Below, piece by piece: positions 8,607 to 18,248 of a DNA stretch of 64,000 nt. Position 1 is the stretch's first letter, and each line of letters opens with the position of its first letter. Origin of the DNA: Devosia litorisediminis (GTDB lineage Bacteria; Pseudomonadota; Alphaproteobacteria; Rhizobiales; Devosiaceae); contig NZ_JAGXTP010000003.1 of the NCBI RefSeq assembly GCF_018334155.1, positions 310,001 through 374,000 on the forward strand, in the 5' to 3' direction. The position numbers were made by a program, and so were the translations under genes. Under the pieces are notes generated by a model that was given only the letters and a program-made list of their open reading frames with translations, was not told the DNA's origin and searched no databases.

Positions 8607-10421
8607 TTAGCTGGCCTTGGAGGCGCGGCTCATGCGCTTGCGATCATTGGGGTCAAGCCAGATCTTGCGCAGACGCAGCGACTTTGGCGTGACCTCGACA
8701 TATTCGTCTTCGGCGATATAGCCCAGCGACTGCTCAAGGGTCAGCTTCTTTGGCGTGGTCAGACGCACCGCTTCATCCTTGGAGGTGGTACGGATATTGG
8801 TGAGCTGCTTGCCCTTGAGCGCATTGACCTCGAGATCGTTCTCGCGGCTGTGCTCGCCAATGATCATGCCTTCATAGATGTCCACGCCCGAGTCGATCAT
8901 GATCTGGCCGCGATCTTCCAGGTTCCACAGCGCGAACGCCACGGACTGGCCGGTGCCATTGGAGATCAGAACGCCGGTGCGACGACCGGGCAGATCGCCC
9001 TTGAACGGAACGAACGAGTGGAACAGGCGGTTGAAGATCGCTGTGCCACGGGTGTCGCTGAGCAGTTCAGGCTGGTAGCCGATCAGCGAGCGGGTGGGCA
9101 CCAGCAGCTGGATACGGGTACGGCCAACGCCCGAAGGACGCATGTCGGTCAGCTCGCCCTTGCGCTCGGTCAGCTTCTGCACAACCGTACCGGTGTGCTC
9201 GTCATCCACGTCGATGATGACTTCTTCGACCGGCTCCATCTTGACGCCGTTCTCTTCCTTGAACAGCACCTTGGGGCGACCAATGGTCAGCTCAAAGCCT
9301 TCGCGACGCATGTTTTCGATCAACACGGCCAGCTGCAATTCGCCACGGCCGGCAACGTCATAGCTGTCATTGTCATCGCCGGGCGTCACGCGGATGGCGA
9401 CATTGCCTTCGGCTTCGCGCATCAGGCGTTCGCGGATCACGCGGGACTGCACCTTGTCGCCTTCGCGGCCGGCCAGCGGGCCGTCATTGATGCGGAAGGT
9501 AACCGACAGGGTTGGCGGATCAATTGGCTTGGAGGCGATTGGTGTGGTCACCTGTGGGGTGCACAGCGTGTCAGCCACGGTCGAGGTCACCAGACCGGCA
9601 ATGGCCACAATGTCACCGGCTTCACCGACATCAACGGGGGTACGCTCAAGACCACGGAAGGCCAGAACCTTGGAGATTCGGCCCTTTTCGACTTCCTTGC
9701 CCTCGCGATTGAGGGTGTGGATCGGATCATTGGCCTTGACCGAACCCGAAGTGATACGACCAGTCAGGATGCGACCCAGGAACGGGTTGCGCTCAATGGT
9801 GGTCACCAGCATGCGGAACGGGCCTTCCTCAACGGTTGGCTCGGGCACATGCTCAACAACCTTGTCCAGCAGCGGCGCCAGCGTTTCCTTGGGACCCTCT
9901 GGCTCCATGGCCATCCAGCCCTGCTTGGCCGAGCCGTACAGCACTGGGAAGTCGAGCTGCTCGGGGCTGGCATCCAGCGCGATGAACAGGTCAAAGATTT
10001 CCTCGAGAACTTCGAGGTGGCGCTCGTCGGACTTGTCGATCTTGTTGATCGCCACGATTGGACGCAGGCCCTGGGCCAGCGCCTTGCCCAGCACGAACTT
10101 GGTCTGTGGCATCGGGCCTTCGGCCGCATCGACCAGGATCACCACACCATCAACCATGGACAGGATGCGCTCGACTTCGCCGCCAAAGTCGGCGTGGCCG
10201 GGGGTATCCACGATATTGATGCGGGTGTCTTTCCAGAGCAGCGAAGTGACCTTGGCCAGAATGGTGATACCGCGCTCGCGCTCGATGTCATTGCTGTCCA
10301 TGGCGCGCTCTTCGACGCGTTCGTTTTCGCGGAAAGAACCCGACTGCTTGAGCAGAACGTCGATCAGAGTGGTCTTACCGTGGTCAACGTGGGCGATGAT
10401 GGCGATATTGCGCAGGGACAT
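8607..10421 (-). CDS. typA: Ribosome-associated GTPase TypA/BipA
   Basis: 604 residues from the ATG at 10421 (MSLRNIAIIAHVDHGKTT), the usual family start and length; the open frame continues upstream without homology. A translational GTPase similar to EF-G that assists large-subunit assembly and growth under stress. G motifs: AHVDHGKTT (10-18), the switch segment ERERGITI, DTPGHADFGGEV and NKIDK. Later segments (GRGELQLAVLIENMRREGFEL, TRSLIGYQPELLSDTRGTA) are typical of the EF-G-like domains and the TypA C-terminal domain. Monocistronic. Confidence 0.97.
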   Translation of the reverse strand: MSLRNIAIIAHVDHGKTTLIDVLLKQSGSFRENERVEERAMDSNDIERERGITILAKVTSLLWKDTRINIVDTPGHADFGGEVERILSMVDGVVILVDAAEGPMPQTKFVLGKALAQGLRPIVAINKIDKSDERHLEVLEEIFDLFIALDASPEQLDFPVLYGSAKQGWMAMEPEGPKETLAPLLDKVVEHVPEPTVEEGPFRMLVTTIERNPFLGRILTGRITSGSVKANDPIHTLNREGKEVEKGRISKVLAFRGLERTPVDVGEAGDIVAIAGLVTSTVADTLCTPQVTTPIASKPIDPPTLSVTFRINDGPLAGREGDKVQSRVIRERLMREAEGNVAIRVTPGDDNDSYDVAGRGELQLAVLIENMRREGFELTIGRPKVLFKEENGVKMEPVEEVIIDVDDEHTGTVVQKLTERKGELTDMRPSGVGRTRIQLLVPTRSLIGYQPELLSDTRGTAIFNRLFHSFVPFKGDLPGRRTGVLISNGTGQSVAFALWNLEDRGQIMIDSGVDIYEGMIIGEHSRENDLEVNALKGKQLTNIRTTSKDEAVRLTTPKKLTLEQSLGYIAEDEYVEVTPKSLRLRKIWLDPNDRKRMSRASKAS

Positions 10422-10663
10422 ATGGATCCGGCCTGTTGGCATGATCCCAAAACCTCGGGCCGCGATAGGGGCGGCAACAAGCGGCTGAACCATGCAGGAA
10501 TGAACGCGCGCCAACACTCCCAAAAACCAAGGGGATTGGCGCATTCGGCGCTGCATTACAGGAAGATGGGCATTTCTACAAGCGCAGGGGACGCACAGGT
10601 GGTTTGCAGGCGCGCCCAATTACCGCAATGGTTACTCGCAAAACCCACCGTTCAGCGCAGTCG

Positions 10664-12790
10664 TCAGCCCGCTTTTTTGCGCTCGGCACCCTGCTTGTTC
10701 TCGGCCCGCAGCAGGTTGACCAGTGCTGCTGGCGGCAGCGGCGGCGAGAACAGGAAGCCCTGCACCTCGGTAGCCCCCTGCGCGCGCACCATGGCCAGTT
10801 GTTCTTCGGTCTCCACCCCTTCGGCTGTGGTGGACATGCCCAGCGAACGCCCCAGCCCGATCACCGCCTCCATGATGGCCTGACTGTCCGTGCGGTCTGT
10901 CAGATCGGCCATGAAGGAGCGATCGATCTTGATCTTGTCAAAGGGGAAGCTGCGCAGATAGCTCAGCGAGGAATAGCCGGTACCAAAATCATCCATCGAA
11001 ATGCGCACGCCCATGGAGCGCAATTCATGCAGCGCGGTCAGCGTGGTGTCGTTTTCGGCCAGCAACAGGGATTCGGTGATTTCCAGCTCCAGACGCGAGG
11101 CCGGCAGGCGCGCATCAGTCAGCGCCGATTTGACCAGCGCCACCAGATCGCGGTTCTTGAACTGGATGGGCGACAGATTGACCGCCACGCGCACATCGCC
11201 AGGCCATTTTGCAGCGGCCTTGGTGGCCTCACGCAGCACCCATTCGCCAATCGACACGATCAGCCCGGTTTCCTCGGCAATGGGAATGAACTCGGCAGGC
11301 GACACGGTGCGGTCTTCATGGTCCCAGCGCAACAGCGCCTCCACGCAGATCACCCGGTTCTCCTCGAGCCCCAGCAACGGCTGATAGACCAGTCGCAGCT
11401 CTTCGCGCTGCAGCGCCAGGCGCAGGCCAGCCTCGATGGTGCGACGCTGCTGCAGGGCCGCATCCATGCCCGATTCAAAGAAATGGTAGTTCGACCGGCC
11501 TTCGCTCTTGGCCTTGTAGAGCGCCAGATCGGCATTCTTGACCAGGGTATCGGTCTTGATCCCGTCGCCGGGGCCCACCGCAATACCGATACTGGCGCCA
11601 ATCTCGATGCGCTGCCCGCCAATCAGCATGGGCGCACTGATCGAGCGGATGATGCGGTCGGCTATCTTGGCGGCGGTATCTGCCCCATCAATGGGCCGCA
11701 CCAGCAGCGCGAACTCGTCACCCCCCAGCCGCGCCAACACATCGGTTTCGCGTGAAGCGCCCCACAGCCGCGCAGAGGCCTGCTTGATGACTTCATCGCC
11801 CACGGCGTGGCCCAGCGTGTCATTGACCGCCTTGAAGTGATCCAGATCAATATAGAGCACAGCGGCCATCTCGCCACGGCTCAGCCCTGCTTCGGCCTTG
11901 GCCATCTGGTCCAGAAACTCGATACGATTGGGCAGATCGGTCAGCGCATCATGGCGCGCCAGATGGCGAATACGCGCTTCGTTCTGTCGCTGCTCGGTAA
12001 TGTCCTCATGGGTGGACACCCAGCCACCATCCTTCATCGGATGATGCTGCATCATGATGGTGCGGTTGTTCAGCTCGTGAATGGTCTTGCCATATTCGCG
12101 CCGCGCAATGATATCGCGCCGCCAGGTGACATATTCCTCGCGCGTCCCGCTGGCGCTCATCCCCAGACCAAACAGGTGGCTGAGAATGTCCTCAAGCTGC
12201 GTACCGGGCCGCAGCATGCGTTCGGGCAGACTGTAAATCCGGGCATAGGGTTCGTTGCAGATCACCAGACGCCCCTTGGCGTCCATCATGCACAGGCCCT
12301 GACTGATATTGTTGACCGCAGCGTCCAGCCGGATGTTCTGCCGCTCAAGCTCCAGCTTGCGCTTCTGGACAACCTCGGTCCGTGCCACTTCGTCGGTGAT
12401 GTCCTCATGGGTCACCACCCATCCCAGGGCTGCCGAATAAACATGGGCGGTCTCGATGGTCCGGCCCCCACGAACCACTTCCTGGCTCTTGACGCGCGCG
12501 CCATTACGATTGGCCAGCAGCTGGCCAGTGTAGACCTCGTAAAAATCGTCCGGTGTCCGGTCTGGATGGTTGCCCAGCTTGGAGCTGAGCTGGACCACAT
12601 CTTCCAGACTCATGCCACGATGCAGGGCATCAGGCGCAAATCCGTAGAAGTCGCTGTAATGCTGGTTCCACATCACCAGGCGGAACTGCGGCGACCAAAC
12701 ACAAAACCCGTACGGAATGTTCTCGAGCGCGGCATCAAGCAGCAATGCTTCGGCCATTTCGCTCAAGCTGCCAGCGTCCACTGCGCGCAC
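10664..12790 (-). CDS. PAS-PAS-GGDEF-EAL cyclic-di-GMP enzyme
   Basis: 708 residues. Two PAS domains (about 20-140 and 155-270), then a GGDEF domain with intact GGDEF at 356-360 and the inhibitory I-site RETD at 347-350, then an EAL domain with EAL at 484-486 and DDFGTGYSSLSYL. All key residues for both cyclase and phosphodiesterase activity are present, so it could make or degrade c-di-GMP; which dominates cannot be told. No membrane segment. GTG start at 12790 is supported by GAGGGG nine bases upstream; an ATG at 12757 is the alternative. A perfect TTAA-N7-TTAA CtrA-like box lies 62-76 bases upstream. Confidence 0.95.
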   Translation of the reverse strand: MRAVDAGSLSEMAEALLLDAALENIPYGFCVWSPQFRLVMWNQHYSDFYGFAPDALHRGMSLEDVVQLSSKLGNHPDRTPDDFYEVYTGQLLANRNGARVKSQEVVRGGRTIETAHVYSAALGWVVTHEDITDEVARTEVVQKRKLELERQNIRLDAAVNNISQGLCMMDAKGRLVICNEPYARIYSLPERMLRPGTQLEDILSHLFGLGMSASGTREEYVTWRRDIIARREYGKTIHELNNRTIMMQHHPMKDGGWVSTHEDITEQRQNEARIRHLARHDALTDLPNRIEFLDQMAKAEAGLSRGEMAAVLYIDLDHFKAVNDTLGHAVGDEVIKQASARLWGASRETDVLARLGGDEFALLVRPIDGADTAAKIADRIIRSISAPMLIGGQRIEIGASIGIAVGPGDGIKTDTLVKNADLALYKAKSEGRSNYHFFESGMDAALQQRRTIEAGLRLALQREELRLVYQPLLGLEENRVICVEALLRWDHEDRTVSPAEFIPIAEETGLIVSIGEWVLREATKAAAKWPGDVRVAVNLSPIQFKNRDLVALVKSALTDARLPASRLELEITESLLLAENDTTLTALHELRSMGVRISMDDFGTGYSSLSYLRSFPFDKIKIDRSFMADLTDRTDSQAIMEAVIGLGRSLGMSTTAEGVETEEQLAMVRAQGATEVQGFLFSPPLPPAALVNLLRAENKQGAERKKAG

Positions 12791-12851
12791 TCGACGAATC
12801 CCCTCAATGGCGCAGTAATGTGACGCCAGCGCGAAGGCTAGAGCCTCACGC

Positions 12852-12866
12852 TTAACGAGGGATTAA
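12852..12866. promoter_or_regulatory. Perfect CtrA-like box upstream of the GGDEF-EAL gene
   Basis: TTAA-N7-TTAA, 62-76 bases before the GTG start of the GGDEF-EAL gene and abutting the argG terminator. The position suits control of the downstream promoter. CtrA is the known reader of this motif in alphaproteobacteria; binding here is inferred. Confidence 0.5.
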
Positions 12867-12891
12867 GGACCCGCGAACACATCGCGGGTCC
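12867..12891 (-). terminator. Terminator after argG
   Basis: Nine-base perfect stem (12867-12875 with 12883-12891) followed on the minus strand by TTAAT, 12 bases past the argG stop. Confidence 0.7.
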
Positions 12892-12902
12892 GTGAACGGC
12901 AA

Positions 12903-14129
12903 CTAGCTGCGGCCGGCCAATTTATTGCGCGCAGCATAGGTCTTCAGGCGCAGCCCGTTGAGCCGGATGAAGCCCTCGGCATCGTGGTGATCATAGCTGC
13001 CCGTGCCCTCTTCAAAGGTCACCAGATCTTCCGAATACAGCGAATACGGCGATGTCCGGGCGATCACATTGGCGCTGCCCTTGTAGAGCTTGATGGTGAC
13101 TTCACCGGCCACGAATTCCTGGCTGGTGTCGATCAGCGCCTGCAGCATTTCGCGCTCGGGCGAGTACCAGAAGCCATTATAGATCAGCTCGGCATAGCGC
13201 GGCATGATCTCGTCCTTGAGATGAGCCGCGCCACGGTCCAGCGTGATCGATTCAATACCGCGATGGGCGGCCAGCAAGACGGTGCCGCCGGGCGTCTCAT
13301 AGACACCGCGCGACTTCATGCCGACAAAACGGTTTTCGACCAGGTCCAGGCGACCCACACCATGCTTGCCGCCCAGCTCATTGAGCTTGGTCAGCAGTTC
13401 CGCCGGCGACAGCTTGACGCCATTGACCGAGACCGCATCGCCCTTTTCAAAGCCGATGGTGATGATTTCGGGCGTATTGGGGGCCTGCTCGGGATCAGCG
13501 GTGCGCTGATAGACATATTCGGGCGCGACTTCTGCGGGATCTTCGAGCACTTTGCCCTCCGACGAGGTGTGCAGCAGATTGGCGTCCACCGAGAACGGGG
13601 CTTCGCCGCGCTTGTCCTTGGGCACCTGGATCTGGTGCTTTTCGGCGTAGTCGATCAGCTGGGTGCGCGAGGAGATATCCCATTCGCGCCACGGCGCGAT
13701 CACCTTGATGGCGGGGTCTAGCGCATTGGCAGTCAGTTCGAACCGCACCTGATCATTGCCCTTACCAGTGGCGCCATGGGATATGGCATCAGCGCCCACT
13801 TCCTGGGCGATCTCGACCAGGCGCTTGGTGATCAGTGGCCGGGCAATCGAGGTGCCCAGCAGATAGACGCCCTCATAGACCGCATTGGCGCGGAACATGG
13901 GGAAGACGAAATCGCGCACGAATTCCTCGCGCAGGTCCTCGATGCGGATATCCTTGATCCCCATAAGTTCGGCCTTCTTGCGGGCTGGCTCGAGCTCTTC
14001 ACCCTGCCCCAGATCAGCGGTGAAGGTCACCACTTCGCAATTATAGGTCTCCTGCAGCCATTTCAGGATGATCGAGGTGTCCAGGCCTCCCGAATAGGCC
14101 AGCACGACTTTCTTGATGTCTTTTGCCAT
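12903..14129 (-). CDS. argG: Argininosuccinate synthase
   Basis: 408 residues from ATG 14129 ([19 protein letters not shown]); upstream frame lacks homology. Joins citrulline and aspartate with ATP to give argininosuccinate, the penultimate arginine step. The PP-loop SGGLDTS is at 13-19; [15 protein letters not shown] and YVYQRT are further family signatures. Monocistronic, with its own terminator. The Lrp-family regulator transcribed divergently from 14260 is a candidate regulator only by position. Confidence 0.98.
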   Translation of the reverse strand: MAKDIKKVVLAYSGGLDTSIILKWLQETYNCEVVTFTADLGQGEELEPARKKAELMGIKDIRIEDLREEFVRDFVFPMFRANAVYEGVYLLGTSIARPLITKRLVEIAQEVGADAISHGATGKGNDQVRFELTANALDPAIKVIAPWREWDISSRTQLIDYAEKHQIQVPKDKRGEAPFSVDANLLHTSSEGKVLEDPAEVAPEYVYQRTADPEQAPNTPEIITIGFEKGDAVSVNGVKLSPAELLTKLNELGGKHGVGRLDLVENRFVGMKSRGVYETPGGTVLLAAHRGIESITLDRGAAHLKDEIMPRYAELIYNGFWYSPEREMLQALIDTSQEFVAGEVTIKLYKGSANVIARTSPYSLYSEDLVTFEEGTGSYDHHDAEGFIRLNGLRLKTYAARNKLAGRS

Positions 14130-14259
14130 GAGCTCTGTCGTTCCAACGAAAATGATATGGAATGATAGACTAGCCCACACGCAATGAACTTGCCAAAACT
14201 TCACCTCAGCGCCTCGTTTTGGCATAAGCTGCCACTGAACTATCCAAGGACCGCATAAT

Positions 14260-14727
14260 ATGCCGCAAACGCTTGATGCCATTGATCGCCGTATTTTACG
14301 CGTCCTGCAGAACAATGGCCGCATCTCCAATGTCGATCTGGCCAATCAGGTGGGCCTGTCGCCCTCCCCCTGCCTGCGGCGCGTTCGGTTGCTCGAGGAA
14401 TCCGGCATTATCGACCGCTATATTGCCGTGCTCAATCCCACCAAGGTAGGCGTAGGGCTGACGGTCTTTGTGCGCGTCTGGTTCAAGACCCAGGACGCCG
14501 CCATCACCCACCAGTTCGCCGAGACGGTCCGCAAGTTCCCCGAAGTGGTCGAATGCTACCTCACCACCGGCGAATGCGACGCCATCATGCGTGTGGTCAC
14601 CGCCGACCTGCACGCCTATTGGCGTTTCCAGTCCGATCACCTGACCCGCATCCCCAGCGTGCAAAGCGTCAAGACCGACGTGCCCATGGAAACCATCAAG
14701 GCCAGCACCGGACTACCATTACTCTAG
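14260..14727 (+). CDS. Lrp/AsnC family transcriptional regulator
   Basis: 155 residues. N-terminal winged helix-turn-helix ([38 protein letters not shown]) and a C-terminal RAM effector domain (residues about 70-150). Such proteins form octamers and sense amino acids. It is directly followed (74-base gap) by a LysE-type amino acid exporter on the same strand, the classical arrangement of an Lrp-type activator with its exporter, and is divergent from argG. Confidence 0.93.
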   Translation: MPQTLDAIDRRILRVLQNNGRISNVDLANQVGLSPSPCLRRVRLLEESGIIDRYIAVLNPTKVGVGLTVFVRVWFKTQDAAITHQFAETVRKFPEVVECYLTTGECDAIMRVVTADLHAYWRFQSDHLTRIPSVQSVKTDVPMETIKASTGLPLL

Positions 14728-14800
14728 CCGGTCACCCTCTGGTCTGGCAGCGGGCGCTGCGCTAGACCTCTTGCCAGTTCGCGCCACTTCGAGACCCAAC

Positions 14801-15448
14801 ATGCCCGCTTTCCTGCCCGACCTGTCAGTCATGCTCGCCTTTGCCGTGGCCGCCTTGTTGCTGGCTGTCACCCCGGGGCCCGACATGGCGCTATTTGTCT
14901 CGCGCACCATGAATTTTGGCCGCCTGCATGGCTTTGCCACCGTTCTGGGTGCCCTGACCGGCATTGCCATTCACACCGCCCTGGTGGCCTTTGGCATTTC
15001 AGTGCTGATCATTGCCGCGCCCACCGCCTTCTGGGTGCTCAAGATCGTTGGCGCGCTCTATCTGGTCTGGCTGGCCATTCAGGCCATTCGCACCGGCGGC
15101 GGCATTCTGGTGACCAAGGCCGGCGGCAAGGTGCCCAGCCTGACCCAGAGCTACATGACCGGCCTGGGCATCAATCTGACCAATCCCAAGATCGCGCTAT
15201 TCTTTGTGACCTTCCTGCCCCAGTTCGTATCGGCGCATGACCCTGCCGCGGTGGGCAAGTTGCTGTTCCTGGGTGTTGAATTCGTCGTGGTCTCGCTGCC
15301 AGTGGTCATTGCCATCGTGCTGTTCGCCCAATTGCTGACCACTACTTTGCGCGACAATGCCTGGGTCTCCAAGGCACTCAACTGGAGCTTTGCTGCCGTA
15401 TTCATGGCCTTTGCCGCCACGATCCTGCTGGCCGAGGGGCGCAAATAG
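14801..15448 (+). CDS. LysE/RhtB family amino acid exporter
   Basis: 215 residues from ATG 14801; a TTG at 14771 would add ten non-conserved residues. Hydrophobic throughout, with six predicted membrane segments and the family signature VTPGPDMALFVSRTMNFGRLHGFATVLGA split by a short loop. Exports amino acids or homoserine-like compounds through the inner membrane. Probably controlled by the Lrp-type regulator immediately upstream. Substrate not determinable. Confidence 0.9.
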   Translation: MPAFLPDLSVMLAFAVAALLLAVTPGPDMALFVSRTMNFGRLHGFATVLGALTGIAIHTALVAFGISVLIIAAPTAFWVLKIVGALYLVWLAIQAIRTGGGILVTKAGGKVPSLTQSYMTGLGINLTNPKIALFFVTFLPQFVSAHDPAAVGKLLFLGVEFVVVSLPVVIAIVLFAQLLTTTLRDNAWVSKALNWSFAAVFMAFAATILLAEGRK

Positions 15449-15862
15449 CTAGAGCGTGAACTCGTAATATCTGACTGTATCTTCCTGCCCATCAAGCCCG
15501 CGATAAAGACCAATGGCGGGCGCATTGTCATATTCTGTCGCCAGCCACACCACCGAACACCCGAACTCGCGGCCCCACGCGAACATCTCGGCCAGCATGG
15601 CCCGGGCAACCCCCTGCCGCAAATGGCTGGTAGCTGTACCCACCTCATCAATATAGAGATCGCTCGGCTTATCCGGGTGAAAATGCCGTACGCCCATGCA
15701 TTGCCCCACAATCACATCGCCATCGAACGCCAGCACCATCAGATGACCCGGCGCATTGAGATAGTCGGTGATCCCCGCCAACGTAATCTCGGCATCAAAC
15801 ACATCGGCGGCGATAGACGAAAACAGGCCGACATCATTGGCCGAGGCGCGATGGATCCTCAT
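15449..15862 (-). CDS. GNAT acetyltransferase resembling AAC(3)-I
   Basis: 137 residues from ATG 15862, chosen over GTG 15889 because a run of G lies just upstream. The core shows LYIDEVGTATSHLRQGVARAML (acetyl-CoA loop) and ATEYDNAPAIGLYRGL, the order and spacing seen in type-I aminoglycoside 3-N-acetyltransferases (YIYDLAV..HRRRGIA, then the ALY segment). This is pattern similarity recalled from the family and does not show resistance; chromosomal homologues often have other roles. Convergent with the LysE gene, the two ends touching at 15448/15449. Confidence 0.82.
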   Translation of the reverse strand: MRIHRASANDVGLFSSIAADVFDAEITLAGITDYLNAPGHLMVLAFDGDVIVGQCMGVRHFHPDKPSDLYIDEVGTATSHLRQGVARAMLAEMFAWGREFGCSVVWLATEYDNAPAIGLYRGLDGQEDTVRYYEFTL

Positions 15863-15923
15863 GGCAGCCCCCAATTGAGTGCACACCAAAGCCTAACGCC
15901 GCACCACAGCGGTGAACAAGGCA

Positions 15924-16322
15924 CTAGAGGTCCTGGCAAAACCGCAGCAGATAACCGTCCGGATCCTGCACACAGAACTGGCGCTGGGTAATCTGGGCAC
16001 TGCCGGCCTGATAGGTCTTGGTCTCGACCGGCTGGAACAGCGACACCTGGTTGGTTTCAAGGCGCGTCAGCAAGGGCTCGAGCTGAGCGACCTGGATCTG
16101 AATATTGATGCCGCGGCCATAGGGTGGCTCGAGTGGGCCGGTCACCCAGTCACGCCCGGTGCCGATCTGGTCGAGCATCAGTGCCGCGGCGCCCAGCTGC
16201 ACGAGGGCAAAGCCCTCCTGCGGCCGCTCATAGCTCAGGGAGAACCCCAGCACATTGCGGTAAAACGCCAGGCTACGCCCGATATCGCTGACCGAAAGCT
16301 CGGGCACCAGCGCCGGCAGCAT
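15924..16322 (-). CDS. VOC/glyoxalase-fold (bleomycin-resistance-like) protein
   Basis: 132 residues, two betaalphabetabetabeta modules. N-terminal ELSVSDIGRSLAFYRNVLGF and C-terminal QRQFCVQDPDGYLLRF are the VOC hallmarks. The histidine/glutamate metal ligands of glyoxalase I are not evident, so it is nearer the small-molecule-binding bleomycin-resistance type. ATG overlaps the rlmN stop in TGATG, indicating translational coupling. Ligand unknown. Confidence 0.85.
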   Translation of the reverse strand: MLPALVPELSVSDIGRSLAFYRNVLGFSLSYERPQEGFALVQLGAAALMLDQIGTGRDWVTGPLEPPYGRGINIQIQVAQLEPLLTRLETNQVSLFQPVETKTYQAGSAQITQRQFCVQDPDGYLLRFCQDL

Positions 16323-17527
16323 CAGCCTGCCAGCGCCTCGCGGTCCTTCTTGCTCAGGCGTTCACTATCGCTCTTGAGCTGGCCGCAGGCGGCAAAAATA
16401 TCGCGACCGCGCGGCGTACGAACGGGGCTGGCATAGCCCGCCCTGTTGACGATATCGGCGAAGCGCTCGATCCGGCTCGATGGGGAGGTGCCGTAATTGG
16501 CACCGGGCCATGGATTGAACGGGATCAGGTTGATCTTGGCCGGAATTCCCTTGAGCAAGCGCACCAGTTCATGCGCCTCGGCATCGCTGTCATTGATCCC
16601 GTCCAGCATCACATATTCAAAGGTGATGCGGCGCGAATTGGAAACGCCAGGATAGGTCCGGCAGGCTTCCAGCAGCTCTTCGAGGGGATATTTTTTGTTG
16701 ATTGGCACCAGCACGTCGCGCAGATCATTATTGGTGGCATGCAGCGAAATCGCCAGCATCACATCAATCTCGCGCCCGGTCGGCTCAATGAACGGCACCA
16801 CGCCCGAGGTCGACAGCGTGATGCGGCGCCGGGACAGATTCATCCCGTCATCGGCAACGCCGATCAGCAGGGCCTGTTTGACGTTTTCATAGTTATAAAG
16901 CGGCTCGCCCATGCCCATCATCACCACATTGGTGATGGCGCGGGTACCAGCTGATGGCACCAGGCCGCCATCAGCTGGCCGCGTGCCGCCGGGAAAATCG
17001 CCCAGCTGTTCGCGCGCCATCAGGATCTGGCCCAGGATTTCACCGGCCGTCAGATTGCGCACCAGCTTCTGCGTGCCGGTATGACAGAACGAGCAGGTCA
17101 GCGTGCAGCCCACCTGCGAGGACACGCATAGCGTGCCGCGGTCTTCTTCAGGGATATAGACCGTTTCCACCTCGACCGGCGGATAGTTCGGATTGGCTGG
17201 ATCGCGGAAGCGGAACAGCCATTTGCGCGTGCCATCGGTCGAAACCTGCTCGGAAACAATCTCCGGGCGATCCAGATTGAACACATCAGCCAGCTTCTGG
17301 CGCACCGGCTTGGCGATATTGCTCATCCGCTCGAAATCGGTGGTGCCATTGACATAGAGCCAGTTCCACAACTGGCTGGCGCGCATGCGCGCTTCCTTGT
17401 CAGCAGCGATCCCGGTCGTGGTCAGGGCCTCGACCAGCTGCGGCTTGGTGAGCCCGATCAGCGAGGGCCGACTGGTCGCGGCAGGACGAATGGCAGACGA
17501 ATGGTCAAGGTTCAGCGCAATGCTCAT
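16322..17527 (-). CDS. rlmN: 23S rRNA (A2503-C2) / tRNA (A37-C2) methyltransferase RlmN
   Basis: 401 residues from ATG 17527. Radical-SAM enzyme; the 4Fe-4S ligands are in [14 protein letters not shown] (C-x3-C-x2-C). The [16 protein letters not shown] segment binds SAM, and the mechanistic cysteine is expected near the C-terminal [11 protein letters not shown]. Methylates A2503 in the peptidyl transferase centre and A37 in some tRNAs. Coupled to the VOC gene by a one-base stop/start overlap. Confidence 0.96.
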   Translation of the reverse strand: MSIALNLDHSSAIRPAATSRPSLIGLTKPQLVEALTTTGIAADKEARMRASQLWNWLYVNGTTDFERMSNIAKPVRQKLADVFNLDRPEIVSEQVSTDGTRKWLFRFRDPANPNYPPVEVETVYIPEEDRGTLCVSSQVGCTLTCSFCHTGTQKLVRNLTAGEILGQILMAREQLGDFPGGTRPADGGLVPSAGTRAITNVVMMGMGEPLYNYENVKQALLIGVADDGMNLSRRRITLSTSGVVPFIEPTGREIDVMLAISLHATNNDLRDVLVPINKKYPLEELLEACRTYPGVSNSRRITFEYVMLDGINDSDAEAHELVRLLKGIPAKINLIPFNPWPGANYGTSPSSRIERFADIVNRAGYASPVRTPRGRDIFAACGQLKSDSERLSKKDREALAG

Positions 17528-17652
17528 GGCGTGCGAAAGGTCCGGAAACTGCGGGATTGGCGCGGCCAATAGCATAGAGCCGCGTTTTAGGCAAAGTCAC
17601 CGATCAGAGAGCAGCAATGCGCTGGGTTCACAGAGCAACCCCTGGCGCGTGC

Positions 17653-18156
17653 CTAGCACTCAGCGCCGATCGACTGCTGGGCCGCCGTTGCGCCCGAAAG
17701 CGAATAGGCCTGCGTCACCTTGATGCCGGCAGCACTGGTGCCTTCGATCGTCATGCTCGAACCCGCCCGGATGGCGCTGGCCAGCGCACTGCTCTGGCTG
17801 GCATCGTCGAGCCAGGCGGCGTCATTCTGGGTGAACAGGTTGAACACCTGCCCGCCAACATTGACCGTGGCCTTGCTGTCGGGCTGGAAGGTGAATCCCG
17901 CCACCAGATTGAATTCGGTGGTCACGTTCTCGGCTGGACGAGTGGTGACGTAGACATAGGCCTGGGTATAGCCATCGGGTGCCGGCGTCACGCTTTCCGG
18001 CTTGGTCATGGCAAAGCACACCGCACCGGCAGCATCACTGGCACCATAGCTGGACCAGGCCCGATGCTCGCCCAGCAGCCGAACCTGCTGCGCACTGGCA
18101 GCGCTGGTCAGAAAAAGCGTCGCAACAAGGGCAAGCGCTACAGCGGACTTGGTCAT
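17653..18156 (-). CDS. IalB family secreted protein, copy 1
   Basis: 167 residues from ATG 18156 (MTKSAVALALVATLFLTSAASA-Q); an upstream in-frame start at 18171 adds five residues. Signal peptide then a domain with WSSYGASDAAGAVCFAMTKPES and FTFQPDSKATVNVGGQVFNLF, typical of the invasion-associated locus B family first described in Bartonella. These are periplasmic or envelope proteins without a firmly defined activity. Lies 92 bases after a clear paralogue on the same strand, with which it shares the C-terminal YSLSGATAA motif. Confidence 0.82.
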   Translation of the reverse strand: MTKSAVALALVATLFLTSAASAQQVRLLGEHRAWSSYGASDAAGAVCFAMTKPESVTPAPDGYTQAYVYVTTRPAENVTTEFNLVAGFTFQPDSKATVNVGGQVFNLFTQNDAAWLDDASQSSALASAIRAGSSMTIEGTSAAGIKVTQAYSLSGATAAQQSIGAEC

Positions 18157-18248
18157 CAGGGCCTCAAACACGATAATGGGCGAGGGCTCAGCGAGCCCAC
18201 CGCCCAGTTATGGCGGATTGCCCGAACCGGGCAACCCGTAAATATGGC

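Noticed and set aside
8850..10883. 677-codon open frame antisense to typA
   Set aside because: Same reason; the opposite strand encodes complete TypA.
14130..14345. N-terminal extension of ArgG
   Set aside because: The frame is open to 14345, but it overlaps the divergent Lrp gene and homology begins at the ATG at 14129.
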